DNA from: Sphaerobacter thermophilus DSM 20745
GTDB taxonomy: Bacteria; Chloroflexota; Chloroflexia; Thermomicrobiales; Thermomicrobiaceae
NCBI RefSeq assembly: GCF_000024985.1
Contig: NC_013523.1
Span: forward strand, 1,364,001-1,428,000
Direction of reading: 5' to 3'
DNA length: 64,000 nucleotides
Below the pieces are notes generated by a model. That model was not told the DNA's origin. It did no database searches and saw only the letters and a list, made by a program, of their open reading frames with translations. This document shows, in pieces, positions 52,836 to 63,508 of the stretch (position 1 is its first letter; each line of letters starts with the position of its first letter). The position numbers were made by a program, and so were the translations under genes.

Positions 52836-53912
52836 CTAGTCCGCCGCGCGCTTCAACTCCTGCCCGGTCCGGCGCGCCAGCACGCTGAGCATCACCACCC
52901 CGATCACCCCGACCGCGACGAGCGCGGCCAGCTTGAGCTGCGGCCATGGCAGCAGGAGCGAGGCCGCACCCAGGACGCCGGAGATCGCGGCGATGAAGAA
53001 AACGATCTGCTGCTGCGACCAGCCGAGATCGAGCAGCCGATGATGCAGGTGACCGCGGTCGGCGTGCAGCGGCGACCGGCCGTTTACCAGGCGGTAGAGG
53101 ATCAACCAGGCGACATCCAGGATCGGCACCCACAGCGTCAGGAGCGCGGTGGCGATCTTGGCCCCTCCGATGATCGAGATCACTGCCAGGGTGAAGCCGA
53201 GGAACATCGCCCCGCTGTCACCCATGATGATCCGAGCGGGGTACCAGTTGAAGGGCAGGAACCCGAGGACAGCAGCGCCGAGCGCAACCGGCAGCAGCGA
53301 GATCGTGAACTGGGGATTCCCCTCGGGTCGGAAAAAGGTGTGGACGAACAAGACCACGCACGCGATGAGCGTGACGCTCCCGGCCAGTCCGTCCAGACCG
53401 TCAATCCAGTTGAGCGTGTTCATCATGCCCAGGATCCAGAAGAGCGTGAAGAGGACCGCTGCGGCCAGCGGCAGGTGCACGACCCCGCCGAACGGGTTGT
53501 TGAATTGCTCGATGACCAGCCCGTGGTCCGGCCCTCGCAGCCGGGGGACGATCACCACCGCCGCCGCGACGAGCTGCCAGAAGAGTTTCGGCAGCGGCGC
53601 GATCCCCACCAGGTCGTCCCAGAGCATGACGCCCACGACCAGAGTGGCGCCGATCAAGAGCAGGAGGATGCGCTCGACCTCGATCGGGAACCGATCGACC
53701 GGCAGCCAGAAACTGACACCCAGCGCCACCAGGAATCCGATGAAGATCCCGAGGCCGGCGATCCGTGGCACCGGCTTCTGATGCACATCACGCTGACGCG
53801 GGTACTGCACCAGTCCCAACCGGTGCGCAAGCGCGGTGAGCTGGGGAATGAGGCTCGCTGAAATGCCCCCGGCCACCAGGGCGACCGCCAGCGCGATCAA
53901 GGCGTGGCTCAT
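52836..53912 (-). CDS. MraY/WecA-family glycosyl-1-phosphate transferase
   Basis: A 358-residue polytopic membrane enzyme (about ten helices) of the polyprenyl-phosphate N-acetylhexosamine-1-phosphate transferase family. Motifs are VPRIAGLGIFIGF, DDLVGIAPLPK (metal-binding aspartates), NTLNWIDGLDGLAGS and GDSGAMFLGF, with a loop-IV HADRGHLHHRLLDLG, the basic signature of WecA/TagO rather than MraY. It starts polysaccharide or teichoic-like polymer synthesis on undecaprenyl phosphate; which polymer is unknown. ATG 53912 is used; the GTG four codons earlier overlaps its ribosome site. Confidence 0.88.
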   Translation of the reverse strand: MSHALIALAVALVAGGISASLIPQLTALAHRLGLVQYPRQRDVHQKPVPRIAGLGIFIGFLVALGVSFWLPVDRFPIEVERILLLLIGATLVVGVMLWDDLVGIAPLPKLFWQLVAAAVVIVPRLRGPDHGLVIEQFNNPFGGVVHLPLAAAVLFTLFWILGMMNTLNWIDGLDGLAGSVTLIACVVLFVHTFFRPEGNPQFTISLLPVALGAAVLGFLPFNWYPARIIMGDSGAMFLGFTLAVISIIGGAKIATALLTLWVPILDVAWLILYRLVNGRSPLHADRGHLHHRLLDLGWSQQQIVFFIAAISGVLGAASLLLPWPQLKLAALVAVGVIGVVMLSVLARRTGQELKRAAD

Positions 53913-53944
53913 GCTCGGTGCCACCTCCCGCCGCCGCTTCCGCC

Positions 53945-55213
53945 CTAGCCGCCACCCGCCACGGGGGCGGCCGATTCAAGGCCGGGCACGGGGAAGTGGG
54001 CGGCCATCTCCGCGACCTCATGGCGTACCCGGTCCGCCAGCGCCTCGTCGTCGGGCGCCCGCAGCACCGCGGCGATCCAGCGACCCGTCTGCCGCATCTC
54101 GTCCGGCCCGAAGCCGCGGGTCGTCATGGCCGGCGTCCCCAGCCGAATCCCGCTCGCCTGTGCCGGTGGCCGCGGGTCGCCGGGGATGGTGTTCTTGTTG
54201 ACGGTGATGCCGACGGCGTCCAGCAGCCGCTCGGCCTTGCGACCACTGATCCCGATCTCGGTCAGGTCGACCAGCATCAGGTGGTTGTCGGTGCCGCCCG
54301 ACACCAGCCGGAATCCCTCGGCCTGCAGCGTCTCCGCGAGCACTCGCGCGTTCTCCAGCACGCGCTCGATGTACTCACGGAAGGCGGGCTGCATCGCCTC
54401 GTGGAGAGCGACCGCCTTGCCGGCGATGATGTGCAGCAGCGGCCCGCCCTGGGTGCCGGGGAAGACGGTGCGGTCGATCGCCTCCGCGTACTCCGCGTCG
54501 CACAGGATCATGCCGCCGCGCGGGCCGCGCAGCGTCTTGTGCGTCGTGGTCGTGGTGATCTGTGCCGCGCCCACCGACGTGGGATGCAGGCCAACCGCGA
54601 TGATCCCGGCGATATGGGCGATGTCCGCCATCAGCACTGCGCCCACCTCGTCCGCGATCTCGCGGAAGCGGGCGAAGTCGATGACGCGCGGGTAGGCGCT
54701 CGCACCGGCGATGATCAGGTGCGGCTTGACCTCGTGGGCGATGCGTCGCACAGCATCGTAGTCGATGCGCTCGGTCTTCGGGTCGACACCGTAGAAGTGG
54801 GCGTCGAACAGGCGGCCGGAGAAGTTGATCCCGAAGCCGTGCGTGAGGTGCCCACCCTCCTGCAGGCTCATCCCGACAATGCGATCGCCGGGCTTGAGCA
54901 CGGCCAGCATCGCGGCCATGTTCGCCTGCGACCCCGAGTGGGGCTGGACATTGGCATGATCGGCGCCGAAGATCTGCCGGGCGCGGTCACGTGCCAGGGA
55001 TTCGACGATATCGACGTATTCGCACCCACCGTAGTACCGCTTGCCGGGATAGCCCTCGGCGTACTTGTTGGTGAGCACCGACCCCGCGGCTTCCATCACC
55101 GCGGCGCTCGTGAAGTTCTCCGATGCGATCAACTCAATCGTCGATGACTGCCGCCGCTGCTCCTGTGCGATCGCATCCGCCACTGCCGGGTCTACCGCCC
55201 GCAGCGCATCCAT
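53945..55213 (-). CDS. glyA: Serine hydroxymethyltransferase
   Basis: A 422-residue PLP enzyme that interconverts serine and glycine with tetrahydrofolate. N-terminal [31 protein letters not shown]-equivalent [10 protein letters not shown], and the PLP lysine in [20 protein letters not shown] and the C-terminal TRGFGPDEM follow. ATG 55213 is preceded by AAAGGA. Together with the gcv genes upstream on this strand it supplies glycine and one-carbon units to the purine genes. Confidence 0.95.
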   Translation of the reverse strand: MDALRAVDPAVADAIAQEQRRQSSTIELIASENFTSAAVMEAAGSVLTNKYAEGYPGKRYYGGCEYVDIVESLARDRARQIFGADHANVQPHSGSQANMAAMLAVLKPGDRIVGMSLQEGGHLTHGFGINFSGRLFDAHFYGVDPKTERIDYDAVRRIAHEVKPHLIIAGASAYPRVIDFARFREIADEVGAVLMADIAHIAGIIAVGLHPTSVGAAQITTTTTHKTLRGPRGGMILCDAEYAEAIDRTVFPGTQGGPLLHIIAGKAVALHEAMQPAFREYIERVLENARVLAETLQAEGFRLVSGGTDNHLMLVDLTEIGISGRKAERLLDAVGITVNKNTIPGDPRPPAQASGIRLGTPAMTTRGFGPDEMRQTGRWIAAVLRAPDDEALADRVRHEVAEMAAHFPVPGLESAAPVAGGG

Positions 55214-55265
55214 CCCGTTATCCTTTCCCTGGCCAAAGTCGCTCCCACGCCCATGCCTCCCGGTC

Positions 55266-55274
55266 AGTGTAGCA
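55266..55274 (-). promoter_or_regulatory. Candidate extended -10 promoter of glyA
   Basis: On the minus strand this reads TGCTACACT, about 55 bases upstream of the glyA ATG and in the 121-base gap after der. No clear -35. Confidence 0.4.
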
Positions 55275-55334
55275 CACTGTATGAACACCGCTTGCGCGTT
55301 CACCTGCGGCAGGGTGACAGCGCCGTCACCGCCC

Positions 55335-56672
55335 CTACTCGTCCCCCCGGCGCGCCCGGAATCGCATCACGATCGGCGTGCCGGTGAAACCGTAATGCTT
55401 GCGCAGCGTGTTCTCTAGGTAGCGCTTGTACGAAAAATGCACGTTCTGTGGCGCGTTGACGAAGAACACGAAGGTCGGCGGGTTCACGTCGGCCTGGGTC
55501 ACATAGTAGATCTTCAACCACTTGTTCGGCTTCGTGGGCGGTGGGTGCCGGTACACGGCGTCCCGGATCACCCGGTTCAGCTCTCCGGTCGGGATGCGCC
55601 GTTGCCGCTCGGCGAAGATCGCCAGTGCAAGCTCCATCACCTGGTTGACACGTTGCCCGGTCAGCGCCGAGATGAAAACAATCGGCGCATAGGAGATGAA
55701 GTGGAATGCCTCGCGAGCCTTCTCCGTGAACTCCTTCATGGTGCGGTGGTCTTTCTCGACGAGGTCCCACTTGTTGACGGCGACGATGATGCCCTTCTTG
55801 GCTTCAGCGATGGCACCGGCGATCGCCTGGTCCTGCGCCGTGAACGGCTCGGTCGCATCGATGACCAGTACAGCGACATCCGCCCGCTCCACCGCGCGGG
55901 TGGATCGCAGGACGCTGTACTTCTCGATCCCGCGCTCGATCCGCCCAGGGCGCCGGATGCCGGCCGTGTCGACCAGCACCACCCGGTTCCCGGCCCAGGT
56001 AATCTCGGTATCGACCGCGTCCCGGGTCGTGCCGGGGATCGAGGAGACGATCTGCCGCGACTGGCCGAGCAGGGCATTCAGCAGGGCTGACTTCCCCACG
56101 TTCGGCCGACCTACGATGGCGATGCTCGGCACCTCCTCGCGCTCGGCCTCCGTTGTCTCCGGCAAATGGGCGATGATCGCATCCAGCAGGTCGCCGACGC
56201 CCGTCCCGTGCAGCGCCGAGATGGGATAGGGATCGCCCAGGCCCAGCTCGTAGAACTCGACCGCCGCATCCTGGATGTTGCGCGCCTCGGCTTTATTCAC
56301 CGCCAGAAGCACCGGCCGCTTGGCGCGCCGGATCAGGTCGGCCACCTCATGATCCCCGGCGGTGACCCCGGCCTGCCCGTCGACCATGAAGACGATCACG
56401 TCGGCCTGCTCGATCGCCAGTTCGGCCTGCTCCTGGGTCGCCTGCGCGATCTCGGCCGCCGAGGCCCGCTCGATCTCTTGCTCGCTCAGGAGCCCGCCGG
56501 TGTCGACGACGTCGAAGGTAACCCCGCCCCAACTCGCCTCAGCGTAGATCCGGTCCCGTGTCGTTCCGGGGAGATCCTCGACGATGGCGCGGCGCTCCCC
56601 GACCAGGCGGTTGAAGAGGGTCGACTTACCGGTATTCGGCCGGCCGACAATCGCCACTAACGGTCGTGCCAT
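55335..56672 (-). CDS. der: Ribosome-assembly GTPase Der (EngA)
   Basis: A 445-residue protein with two tandem GTPase domains: G1 motifs [12 protein letters not shown] (9-20) and [12 protein letters not shown] (about 186). G3 DTGG and DTAGI, G4 NKAE and NKWD. A C-terminal KH-like domain ends [17 protein letters not shown]. It is needed for 50S maturation. It is separated from the gcv genes upstream by a hairpin terminator and from glyA downstream by 121 bases with a promoter-like element. Confidence 0.95.
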   Translation of the reverse strand: MARPLVAIVGRPNTGKSTLFNRLVGERRAIVEDLPGTTRDRIYAEASWGGVTFDVVDTGGLLSEQEIERASAAEIAQATQEQAELAIEQADVIVFMVDGQAGVTAGDHEVADLIRRAKRPVLLAVNKAEARNIQDAAVEFYELGLGDPYPISALHGTGVGDLLDAIIAHLPETTEAEREEVPSIAIVGRPNVGKSALLNALLGQSRQIVSSIPGTTRDAVDTEITWAGNRVVLVDTAGIRRPGRIERGIEKYSVLRSTRAVERADVAVLVIDATEPFTAQDQAIAGAIAEAKKGIIVAVNKWDLVEKDHRTMKEFTEKAREAFHFISYAPIVFISALTGQRVNQVMELALAIFAERQRRIPTGELNRVIRDAVYRHPPPTKPNKWLKIYYVTQADVNPPTFVFFVNAPQNVHFSYKRYLENTLRKHYGFTGTPIVMRFRARRGDE

Positions 56673-56732
56673 GATCGTTGATGTCCTTCCGCGTCACGCC
56701 CGCCCGCGGCGTCGCGCCGGTGGGTGGAAAGA

Positions 56733-56757
56733 GGGCGGGCGAGCACACGGCCCGCCC
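56733..56757 (-). terminator. Terminator of the gcv operon
   Basis: GGGCGGGC (56733-56740) pairs with GCCCGCCC (56750-56757). Read on the minus strand the hairpin is followed by TCTTTCC. It lies 30 bases after the gcvPA stop. Confidence 0.6.
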
Positions 56758-56786
56758 GTCCCGCAGTCTGCCACTCTCGCAGGTAG

Positions 56787-58133
56787 TTAGCTGAGTCGCT
56801 CGAGCGCCGCCACAAAGGCATCGATCGACTCGCGGGTGTTCAACTCGGTGGTCGCCACGAGCATCATGTCGGACAGCCGCTCGTCGACCTCGCCCAGCGG
56901 GTACCCGCCGATGATACCCTCATGAGCCAGCGCCCGGTTGATCTCCTTCGGATCGCGCGGGGCCCGCACCGCGAACTCGTTGAAGAACGGCCCCTCGCCG
57001 ACGACCGACCATCCGTCGAGCGCGGCAATACGCTCGGCCAGGTAGTGTGCCTTGTGGTAGCAGAGCAAGGCGACCTGGCGCAGGCCGCTCGGGCCGAGGG
57101 ACGCCATGTAGACCGTCGCCGCCAGCGCGTTCAGCCCCTGGTTGGTGCAGATGTTGCTGGTCGCCTTCTCGCGCCGGATGTGCTGCTCCCGGGTCTGGAG
57201 GGCAAGGACGAAGCCGCGCTTGCCTTCGGAGTCCACAGTGACACCGACCAATCGGCCGGGCATCTGCCGCACCAGCTCCTGCTTGCAGGCCAGCAGGCCC
57301 ACTACCGGCCCACCGAACGACTGCGCGTTGCCGAGCGACTGCCCCTCGGCTGTCACGATGTCCGCCCCCAGCTCACCCGGGGACTTCAGCAGGCCCAGCG
57401 CGATCGGGTAGGTCGAGACGACCAGCCGCGCACCCACGGCGTGCGCCTTCTCGGCGAAGCCCGCGATGTCCTCGATCCGGCCGAAGAAGTTGGGCGATTG
57501 CATGACGACGCATGCGGTCGTCTCGTCGAGATGGCCGTCGAGCATGTCAGGCGTGGCTCGCAGCGTGTCAGTCGGCAGCGGCAACTCCACCACCTCGGCT
57601 GCCAGGCCGTGAGTGTACGTCCGCAGCACGGAGAGGTAGTGCGGGTGGAGCGTCCCCATCACCACGATCTTCGTCCGCTTTCGCGGGATGGAGACCGCCA
57701 GCAGCGCACCCTCTGCCAACGCGGTCGCCCCGTCGTACATCGAGGCGTTGGCGACCTCCATACCGGTCAGGGCCGCCACCATCGTCTGGAACTCGTAGAT
57801 CACCTGGAGCGTGCCCTGGGCCACCTCCGGCTGGTACGGCGTGTAGGCGGTGTAGAACTCCCCACGGAAGAGGATCTGATGGACCGTCGCCGGGACATAA
57901 TGGTTGTAGTTGCCCGCCCCGAGGAAGGTCGTCGCCGTCGAGGCATTCAGGTTCTTCGCCGCAAGCCGCGCGACCTCCCGAGACACCTCCGGCTCAGACA
58001 GCCGCGGCGGGAGGTTCAGCTTCGGGAATCGAACCGCCGGATCGATCGGTTCAAACAGTTCTTCGATGGAGCGCACGCCGACGGCGTCGAGCATCGCCTG
58101 GCGATCCGCTGGCGTGTGCGGGACGAACGACAT
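56787..58133 (-). CDS. gcvPA: Glycine dehydrogenase (decarboxylating) subunit 1
   Basis: A 448-residue protein, the N-terminal half of the split P-protein. It begins SFVPHTPADRQAMLDAVGV and contains FLGAGNYNHYVPATVHQI, AYTPYQPEVAQGTLQVIYEF (in part), NASMYDGATALAEG and NICTNQGLNALA. The PLP lysine lies on the partner GcvPB, which is not in this window. It is the last gene of the gcvT-gcvH-gcvPA run and is followed by a terminator, so gcvPB must be elsewhere. Confidence 0.93.
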   Translation of the reverse strand: MSFVPHTPADRQAMLDAVGVRSIEELFEPIDPAVRFPKLNLPPRLSEPEVSREVARLAAKNLNASTATTFLGAGNYNHYVPATVHQILFRGEFYTAYTPYQPEVAQGTLQVIYEFQTMVAALTGMEVANASMYDGATALAEGALLAVSIPRKRTKIVVMGTLHPHYLSVLRTYTHGLAAEVVELPLPTDTLRATPDMLDGHLDETTACVVMQSPNFFGRIEDIAGFAEKAHAVGARLVVSTYPIALGLLKSPGELGADIVTAEGQSLGNAQSFGGPVVGLLACKQELVRQMPGRLVGVTVDSEGKRGFVLALQTREQHIRREKATSNICTNQGLNALAATVYMASLGPSGLRQVALLCYHKAHYLAERIAALDGWSVVGEGPFFNEFAVRAPRDPKEINRALAHEGIIGGYPLGEVDERLSDMMLVATTELNTRESIDAFVAALERLS

Positions 58134-58166
58134 GAGGGTGTGCCTCCCTGGTGTGCGGCGGCGCGA

Positions 58167-58562
58167 CTACGCGCCGCCCTCCTCCTTGACGAACGCCTCA
58201 TATGCGTCGGCGTCCATCAACGACTCGACACCCGCCGGGTCGCTGACGCGCACCTTGACGAACCAGCCCTCCTCGTACGGGGAGGAGTTGACCAGCTCCG
58301 GTGAGTCCACGACGGTGCTGTTGGCCTCGATAACCTCGCCGCTGATCGGCGCATAGATGTCCGAGGCGGCCTTGACCGACTCAATCACCCCCATCGGCTC
58401 ACCCTGCGTCACCGTCGTGCCCGGCTCGGGCAGCTCCAGGTAGGTGATGTCGCCCAGCTCCGACTGGGCGAAGTCCGTCACGCCCACCGTCGCCACGTCG
58501 CCGTCCAGCTTGACCCACTCGTGCGTCTTGGTGTAGCGCAGCCCCTGCGCGACTTGCGTCAT
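58167..58562 (-). CDS. gcvH: Glycine cleavage system H protein
   Basis: A 131-residue lipoyl carrier. The lipoylation lysine is K64 in GVIESVKAASDIYAP. Residues such as THEWVKLDGDVATVGVTDFA match the family. It shuttles the aminomethyl group between P, T and L proteins. It lies between gcvT and gcvPA. Confidence 0.95.
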   Translation of the reverse strand: MTQVAQGLRYTKTHEWVKLDGDVATVGVTDFAQSELGDITYLELPEPGTTVTQGEPMGVIESVKAASDIYAPISGEVIEANSTVVDSPELVNSSPYEEGWFVKVRVSDPAGVESLMDADAYEAFVKEEGGA

Positions 58563-58600
58563 GTCCGATTCCTCCCTCTGCCTCGGCCCCGGAGTCCGTA

Positions 58601-59716
58601 CTACGATTCCTGATGCTTATGGAACGGTGTTCGCACCTGGACCGCGCGCACCGGCTTCCCTCGAATGATGATGTCCAGTGGCTTGCCGACCCCGGCTACC
58701 TCCCGGTCGACGATCGCCATGCCGATATTCTCGCCCAGCGTCGGCGACGTCGTCCCGCTGGTGACAAAGCCAACCGTCCGGCCGTCCACCTGGACCTCAT
58801 AGTGCGTGCGCGGTACCCCGCCACGCTCGACCAGCTTGAACCCGACCAGGCGCCGCTTCACACCCTCGGCCTTCTGCTTCTGCAGCGCCTCACGCCCGAT
58901 AAAGTCGCCCTTGTCGAGCTTCACCGCGAAGCCCAACCCCGCTTCGAGCGGGCTGATCTCGGCCGAGATCTCGTTGCCGTAGAGTGGCATGCGCGCTTCC
59001 AGGCGCAGCGTGTCCCGCGCTCCGAGCCCGATCGGCTGGAGCCCCATCGGCTCGCCGACCCGCAGCAACCGGTCCCAGAGCTGCTCGGTCTTCTCGATCG
59101 GGCAGTAGATCTCGAAGCCGTCCTCCCCGGTGTACCCGGTGCGGGATACCAGGCAGGGAACGCCGTCGACATCGATCTCGGCCGCGTGGAAATAGGCGAT
59201 CTCCCCCAGGTTGACCGAGGTGACTTGCTGGAGGATCTCTTCCGCCTTCGGCCCCTGGATCGCGAGCATCCCCAGCCGTGGCGACAGGTCGGTGACCGTT
59301 ACGTCGAGATCAGAGCGCTTCTCGCGCTGCTCGGCCAGCCAGGCGAGGTCCTTGTCGGTGTTGGCTGCGTTGACGACGACCAGGTAGCTCTCACCGCTCG
59401 GACGCAGGTAGACCAGGATGTCGTCCACCACCCCGCCGTCCGGGTAGAGCAGCAGCGAATACTGCGCCTCGCCCGGGGCGAGTGCCGTGACGTCGTTGGT
59501 AGTGACGTACTGGAGGAACGCCTGCGCGTCTGGACCGGCAACCTCAACCTGGCCCATGTGCCCGAGGTCGAACAACCCGGCCGCGGTGCGAACTGTCCGG
59601 TGCTCCTGAATGATCCCGGTATACTGCACCGGCATGTACCAGCCCGCATAATCCACCATGCGGGCGCCGAGCTGCTCATGGCGCTCGGCCAACGGCGTCC
59701 GCTTCAACTCGGGCAC
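58601..59716 (-). CDS. gcvT: Glycine cleavage system aminomethyltransferase (T protein)
   Basis: A 371-residue folate enzyme that releases ammonia and 5,10-methylene-THF from the H-protein intermediate. Motifs are [21 protein letters not shown] (with the family aspartate), [14 protein letters not shown] and [15 protein letters not shown]. It begins 38 bases after purF, so purF and the gcv genes are probably one transcript. No glycine riboswitch is seen in the gap. Confidence 0.94.
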   Translation of the reverse strand: MPELKRTPLAERHEQLGARMVDYAGWYMPVQYTGIIQEHRTVRTAAGLFDLGHMGQVEVAGPDAQAFLQYVTTNDVTALAPGEAQYSLLLYPDGGVVDDILVYLRPSGESYLVVVNAANTDKDLAWLAEQREKRSDLDVTVTDLSPRLGMLAIQGPKAEEILQQVTSVNLGEIAYFHAAEIDVDGVPCLVSRTGYTGEDGFEIYCPIEKTEQLWDRLLRVGEPMGLQPIGLGARDTLRLEARMPLYGNEISAEISPLEAGLGFAVKLDKGDFIGREALQKQKAEGVKRRLVGFKLVERGGVPRTHYEVQVDGRTVGFVTSGTTSPTLGENIGMAIVDREVAGVGKPLDIIIRGKPVRAVQVRTPFHKHQES

Positions 59717-59754
59717 GCCACCCCTCCTCCCCGTATCCCAATAGCCGCCCGATT

Positions 59755-61197
59755 CTAATGACCTTCTTGCTCGGCCGTCAATACAGGCTCAGGCGCGCGC
59801 GACCTGGCAGGCAACGGGTCGAGTGACATCTGCACCGGCACGGGATACTCGCCCGTAAGGCAGGCCGTGCAGAACCGCGACCGCGGCAGGTTGATTGCCC
59901 GCATGAGCCCGTCCAGACTCAGGTAGCCGATCGAGTCGGCACCGATCGCGCGCCCGATCTCCTCCACCGACATCTGGGCCGCGATCAACTCATCCCGCCG
60001 GGCCATGTCGACGCCAAGGTAGCACGGCCACATGATCGGCGGCGCGTGGACCCGCATATGCACCTCACGCGCGCCGTTCTGCCGCAACAACTCGACGATC
60101 GGCCGGCTCGTCGTCCCGCGCACGATCGTGTCGTCGACAAGCACGACGCGCTTACCCTCCAGGGCCTCCGGAAGGGCGTTGAACTTGAGCTTGACTCCCT
60201 GTTCCCGCAGCCGCTGGTCGGGCTGGATAAAGGTGCGGCCGATGTACCGGTTCTTGATCAGCCCCTCTGCGTACGGGATACCCGACGCCCGTGCGAAGCC
60301 GATTGCCGCGGGCGTTGCCGAGTCGGGCAGCGGGATGACGACATCGGCCTCGACCGGGTGCTCACGCCACAGCTCCGCGCCCATCCGCTGGCGCACCAGG
60401 TGGAGCCGCTCGCCCATCAAAAGGCTGTCGGGCCGCGCGAAGTAGATCAGTTCGAAGAGGCACATCGCCTGGCGCTCTTGCGGTTCGGGCGCCGGGTAGC
60501 TGCGCACGCCCTGGGCGTCGATGACCACGATCTCACCCGGCTCGATCTCCCGCTCGAACGTGGCCCCGATCGTCGCCAGCGCACAGGTCTCGGAGGCGAT
60601 AACCCAGCCCCCGTTGAGCCGTCCCAAACAGAGCGGGCGGATGCCCAGCGGGTCGCGCACGCCGACCAGCGCGTCGGGCGTCATGACCGCCAGGCTGTAG
60701 GCACCGACGAAGCGTGCCATCGCCTGCCGCACGCGTGAGGCGAGGTCCGGCCCGTAGGCCAGCGCGATCATCCAGGTCAGCGCCTCACTATCGGTCGTGC
60801 TGGTGAGCGAGATCCCGCGCTCAAGCAACTCGCGCCGCAGGTTCTCGCCGTTGACGAGGTTCCCGTTGTGCGACACCGCCACCGGACCGCTCTCCGCCCG
60901 CGCCACGAACGGCCCGGCATTCACCTGCCGGCTGCCACCGGTCGTGGAGTAGCGGGTGTGGCCGATCGCGATGTGGCCCGGGAGGCGCGCCAGATCCTCT
61001 TCGGAGAAGGCCGTGTTGACGAGCCCCATGCGGGTATGCAGCCGGATCTCGTGGCCGTCCGCGGCTGCGATCCCGGCGCTCTCCTGACCCCGGTGCTGAA
61101 GGGCGTAGAGGCCGAAGAAGGTCAGCCGCGCCACATCCTCGCCGGGTGCGTAGATCCCGAACACCCCACACGCTTCGCGCGGCGAATCAAATGGCAT
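59755..61197 (-). CDS. purF: Amidophosphoribosyltransferase
   Basis: A 480-residue enzyme for the first committed purine step. A nine-residue propeptide precedes nucleophile C10 (REACGVFG). The phosphoribosyltransferase motif is RVVLVDDTIVRGTTS. The cysteines in MCLFELIYFAR, WPCYLGVDM and FCTACLTGEYP fit the [4Fe-4S] ligands of the B. subtilis-type enzyme, so this is the oxygen-sensitive, cluster-bearing class. It lies 84 bases downstream of purL. Confidence 0.94.
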   Translation of the reverse strand: MPFDSPREACGVFGIYAPGEDVARLTFFGLYALQHRGQESAGIAAADGHEIRLHTRMGLVNTAFSEEDLARLPGHIAIGHTRYSTTGGSRQVNAGPFVARAESGPVAVSHNGNLVNGENLRRELLERGISLTSTTDSEALTWMIALAYGPDLASRVRQAMARFVGAYSLAVMTPDALVGVRDPLGIRPLCLGRLNGGWVIASETCALATIGATFEREIEPGEIVVIDAQGVRSYPAPEPQERQAMCLFELIYFARPDSLLMGERLHLVRQRMGAELWREHPVEADVVIPLPDSATPAAIGFARASGIPYAEGLIKNRYIGRTFIQPDQRLREQGVKLKFNALPEALEGKRVVLVDDTIVRGTTSRPIVELLRQNGAREVHMRVHAPPIMWPCYLGVDMARRDELIAAQMSVEEIGRAIGADSIGYLSLDGLMRAINLPRSRFCTACLTGEYPVPVQMSLDPLPARSRAPEPVLTAEQEGH

Positions 61198-61245
61198 TGT
61201 GGCCGCCCTTCCTGCGATCCCGTACCCGGCCTGGCACGTGGACCA

Positions 61246-61254
61246 AGTGTAGCA
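61246..61254 (-). promoter_or_regulatory. Candidate extended -10 promoter of purF
   Basis: On the minus strand TGCTACACT stands about 50 bases before the purF ATG. It is the same nine bases as at 55266 (glyA) and at 6209 (plus strand). No clear -35. Confidence 0.4.
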
Positions 61255-61281
61255 CGGGGCACCCTCGACCCGGCCGGGGCA

Positions 61282-63486
61282 CTACGCGAGCGCCCCGCGC
61301 CAGGCCTGCGCAACCTCGGCGAACGGGAGCGCAAGGTGCCCCTCGATCTCGAACCCGTCGCCGCCTGCCGCACCGAGCCGCTGGAACGGCACGCCGCGCT
61401 CCCGCAGGTGCGCCTCAAGCGCGTCCTCACCACCAGGCGGGGCCTGGAGGAGCACCCGCGAGGCCGCTTCCCCAAAGAGCGCGACATCCCGGCGACCGTC
61501 GTTGGCGGCGAGCACGGCGGACACGTCGAACCGACCTCCGACGTTGCCCGCGATACACGACTCGGCCAGCGCCACCGCCAGCCCGCCCTCGGACGTGTCG
61601 TGCGCCGCCGCGGCCAGCCCCCGCGCGATCGCATCACGCACCGCGCGCTGTACGGCGGCCTCCAGTTCCAGATCGAGCGACGGCGGTGCCCCGGCCACCT
61701 GCCCGTGGATGAGCGCGAGATACTCGCTGCCGCCCAGCGTCGCCTCCAGCGGCCCGACCAGGTAGACGCTCCCACCCTCGACGAACGCCATCCCGACATG
61801 GCGCCGGACATCGGCCAGCCGGCCGACGACGCCGACGGTGGGTGTCGGCAGGATCGCCTCGGAACCCGACTCGTTGTAGAGGCTCACGTTACCGCTGACC
61901 ACCGGAACCCCAAGCGCCCGGCAGGCATCCGACATCCCGTCAATCGCGCGAGACAACTGGTAGTAGATCTCGGGGCGCTCCGGGCTACCGAAGTTGAGGC
62001 AGTCGGTCACCGCGATCGGCTCGGCGCCGACGCAGGAGACGTTGCGCGCCGCCTCGGCCACGGCATGCGCGCCACCCAGATACGGATCCAGATACCCGTA
62101 GCGCGGGTTGCAGTCGGTCTTGATGGCCAACCCAATCGTCGTTCCCTTGACGCGGATCACCGCGGCGTCGCCCGCCAGCGGCGGCACCACGGTGTTGGTC
62201 ATGATCGTCGAGTCGTAGGTGCGGGTGACCGGCTCGCGGCTGCCGATATTCGGGGATGCCAGGAGCCGGAGCAGCGCCCCTGCCGGCGTCAGATCCCCGC
62301 TCTCGGCCAGGTCCGGCACGGCCAGTACATCCCGGGCGCGCAGCTCCGCGATCTTGGCCGACTCGACACCCTCGCGCACGTAGGTCGGACACTCGTCGGT
62401 GAAGAGGGTTGCCGGGACCTCGGCCACGACCTCGTCCCCGTCGCGCACCCGCACCAGCCCGTCGTCGGTCACCTCCCCAATGACGGCACACCGGAGGTCG
62501 TGCCGCTCAAAGATCGCACGCACCGCGTCGAGCCCCTCCGGCCGCACCACGACGAGCATGCGCTCCTGACTCTCGGACAGCATGACTTCGTAAGCATTCA
62601 TGCCCGTCTCACGCCGGGGGACCTTGGCCACGTCGATTTCGATGCCGACACCGCCGCGGCTCGCGACCTCCACCGTCGAGCTGGTGAGCCCGGCCGCCCC
62701 CAGGTCCTGCATCGCCACGACGTGCGGCGTCTTCAGCACCTCAAGGCACGCTTCCAGCAGCAGCTTCTCCAGGAACGGATTCCCGACCTGGACCACACCG
62801 CGGTGCGACGCCTCCGGATCCTCGACCGAGGCAAAGGTCGCGCCGCCGACGCCGTCACGTCCCGTCTCCGCCCCGACGATCAGGACCAGGTTCCCCGGGC
62901 CGGATGCCCGTGCCCGCATGAGTTCGTCCCGCCGCGCGATCCCGACGCACATCGCGTTGACCAGCGGGTTGCCCGAGTAGGCCGGGTCGAAGTAGATGTC
63001 GCCCCCCACCGTCGGCACGCCGAGGCAGTTGCCGTACCCGCCGATGCCGCCGACGACGCCGGAGAAGAGATAGCGGTTGCGCGGCTCATCCAGCGGACCG
63101 AACCGCAGCGAGTTGAGCAGCGCGACCGGGCGGGCGCCCATGGTGAAGATGTCGCGCACGATGCCGCCGACCCCGGTCGCCGCCCCCTGGTACGGCTCGA
63201 CCGCGCTGGGGTGGTTGTGCGACTCGATCTTCAGCACCGCGACCAGGCCGTCACCGATGTCGACCGCGCCGGCGTTCTCCCCCGGCCCCTGCACGACACG
63301 CGGCCCCGCCGTCGGGAAGCGCTTGAGCAACGGCTTCGAGTTCTTGTAGCCGCAGTGCTCACTCCACATCGCGCCGAACATGCCGAGTTCGACCTGGGTC
63401 GGCTCCCGGCCCAGCTTCTCGACGATCAGGCCGTACTCGTCGGCAGTCAGGCCGACCTCCTTCAGCAGCTCCGCCGTGACCTGCAT
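61282..63486 (-). CDS. purL: Phosphoribosylformylglycinamidine synthase subunit PurL (small type)
   Basis: A 734-residue PurL of the small, PurS/PurQ-dependent type. It starts [19 protein letters not shown] and has [36 protein letters not shown]-like [33 protein letters not shown], and [15 protein letters not shown]. It uses ATP and ammonia from PurQ to make FGAM. The ATG at 63486 is preferred over a GTG three codons earlier that abuts the ribosome site. It lies 22 bases after purQ. Confidence 0.94.
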   Translation of the reverse strand: MQVTAELLKEVGLTADEYGLIVEKLGREPTQVELGMFGAMWSEHCGYKNSKPLLKRFPTAGPRVVQGPGENAGAVDIGDGLVAVLKIESHNHPSAVEPYQGAATGVGGIVRDIFTMGARPVALLNSLRFGPLDEPRNRYLFSGVVGGIGGYGNCLGVPTVGGDIYFDPAYSGNPLVNAMCVGIARRDELMRARASGPGNLVLIVGAETGRDGVGGATFASVEDPEASHRGVVQVGNPFLEKLLLEACLEVLKTPHVVAMQDLGAAGLTSSTVEVASRGGVGIEIDVAKVPRRETGMNAYEVMLSESQERMLVVVRPEGLDAVRAIFERHDLRCAVIGEVTDDGLVRVRDGDEVVAEVPATLFTDECPTYVREGVESAKIAELRARDVLAVPDLAESGDLTPAGALLRLLASPNIGSREPVTRTYDSTIMTNTVVPPLAGDAAVIRVKGTTIGLAIKTDCNPRYGYLDPYLGGAHAVAEAARNVSCVGAEPIAVTDCLNFGSPERPEIYYQLSRAIDGMSDACRALGVPVVSGNVSLYNESGSEAILPTPTVGVVGRLADVRRHVGMAFVEGGSVYLVGPLEATLGGSEYLALIHGQVAGAPPSLDLELEAAVQRAVRDAIARGLAAAAHDTSEGGLAVALAESCIAGNVGGRFDVSAVLAANDGRRDVALFGEAASRVLLQAPPGGEDALEAHLRERGVPFQRLGAAGGDGFEIEGHLALPFAEVAQAWRGALA

Positions 63487-63508
63487 GCGGCTCACCCCTC
63501 GCCTTCCC

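Noticed and set aside
52369-53133. Upstream-extended version of the FmdB-type protein
   Set aside because: The extra N-terminal 108 codons overlap the transferase gene's 3' end and look like noise; the GTG at 52809 has a good ribosome site and starts the PIYEYRC motif.
59717-59754. Glycine riboswitch before gcvT
   Set aside because: The gap is only 38 bases after purF and shows none of the conserved glycine aptamer blocks.
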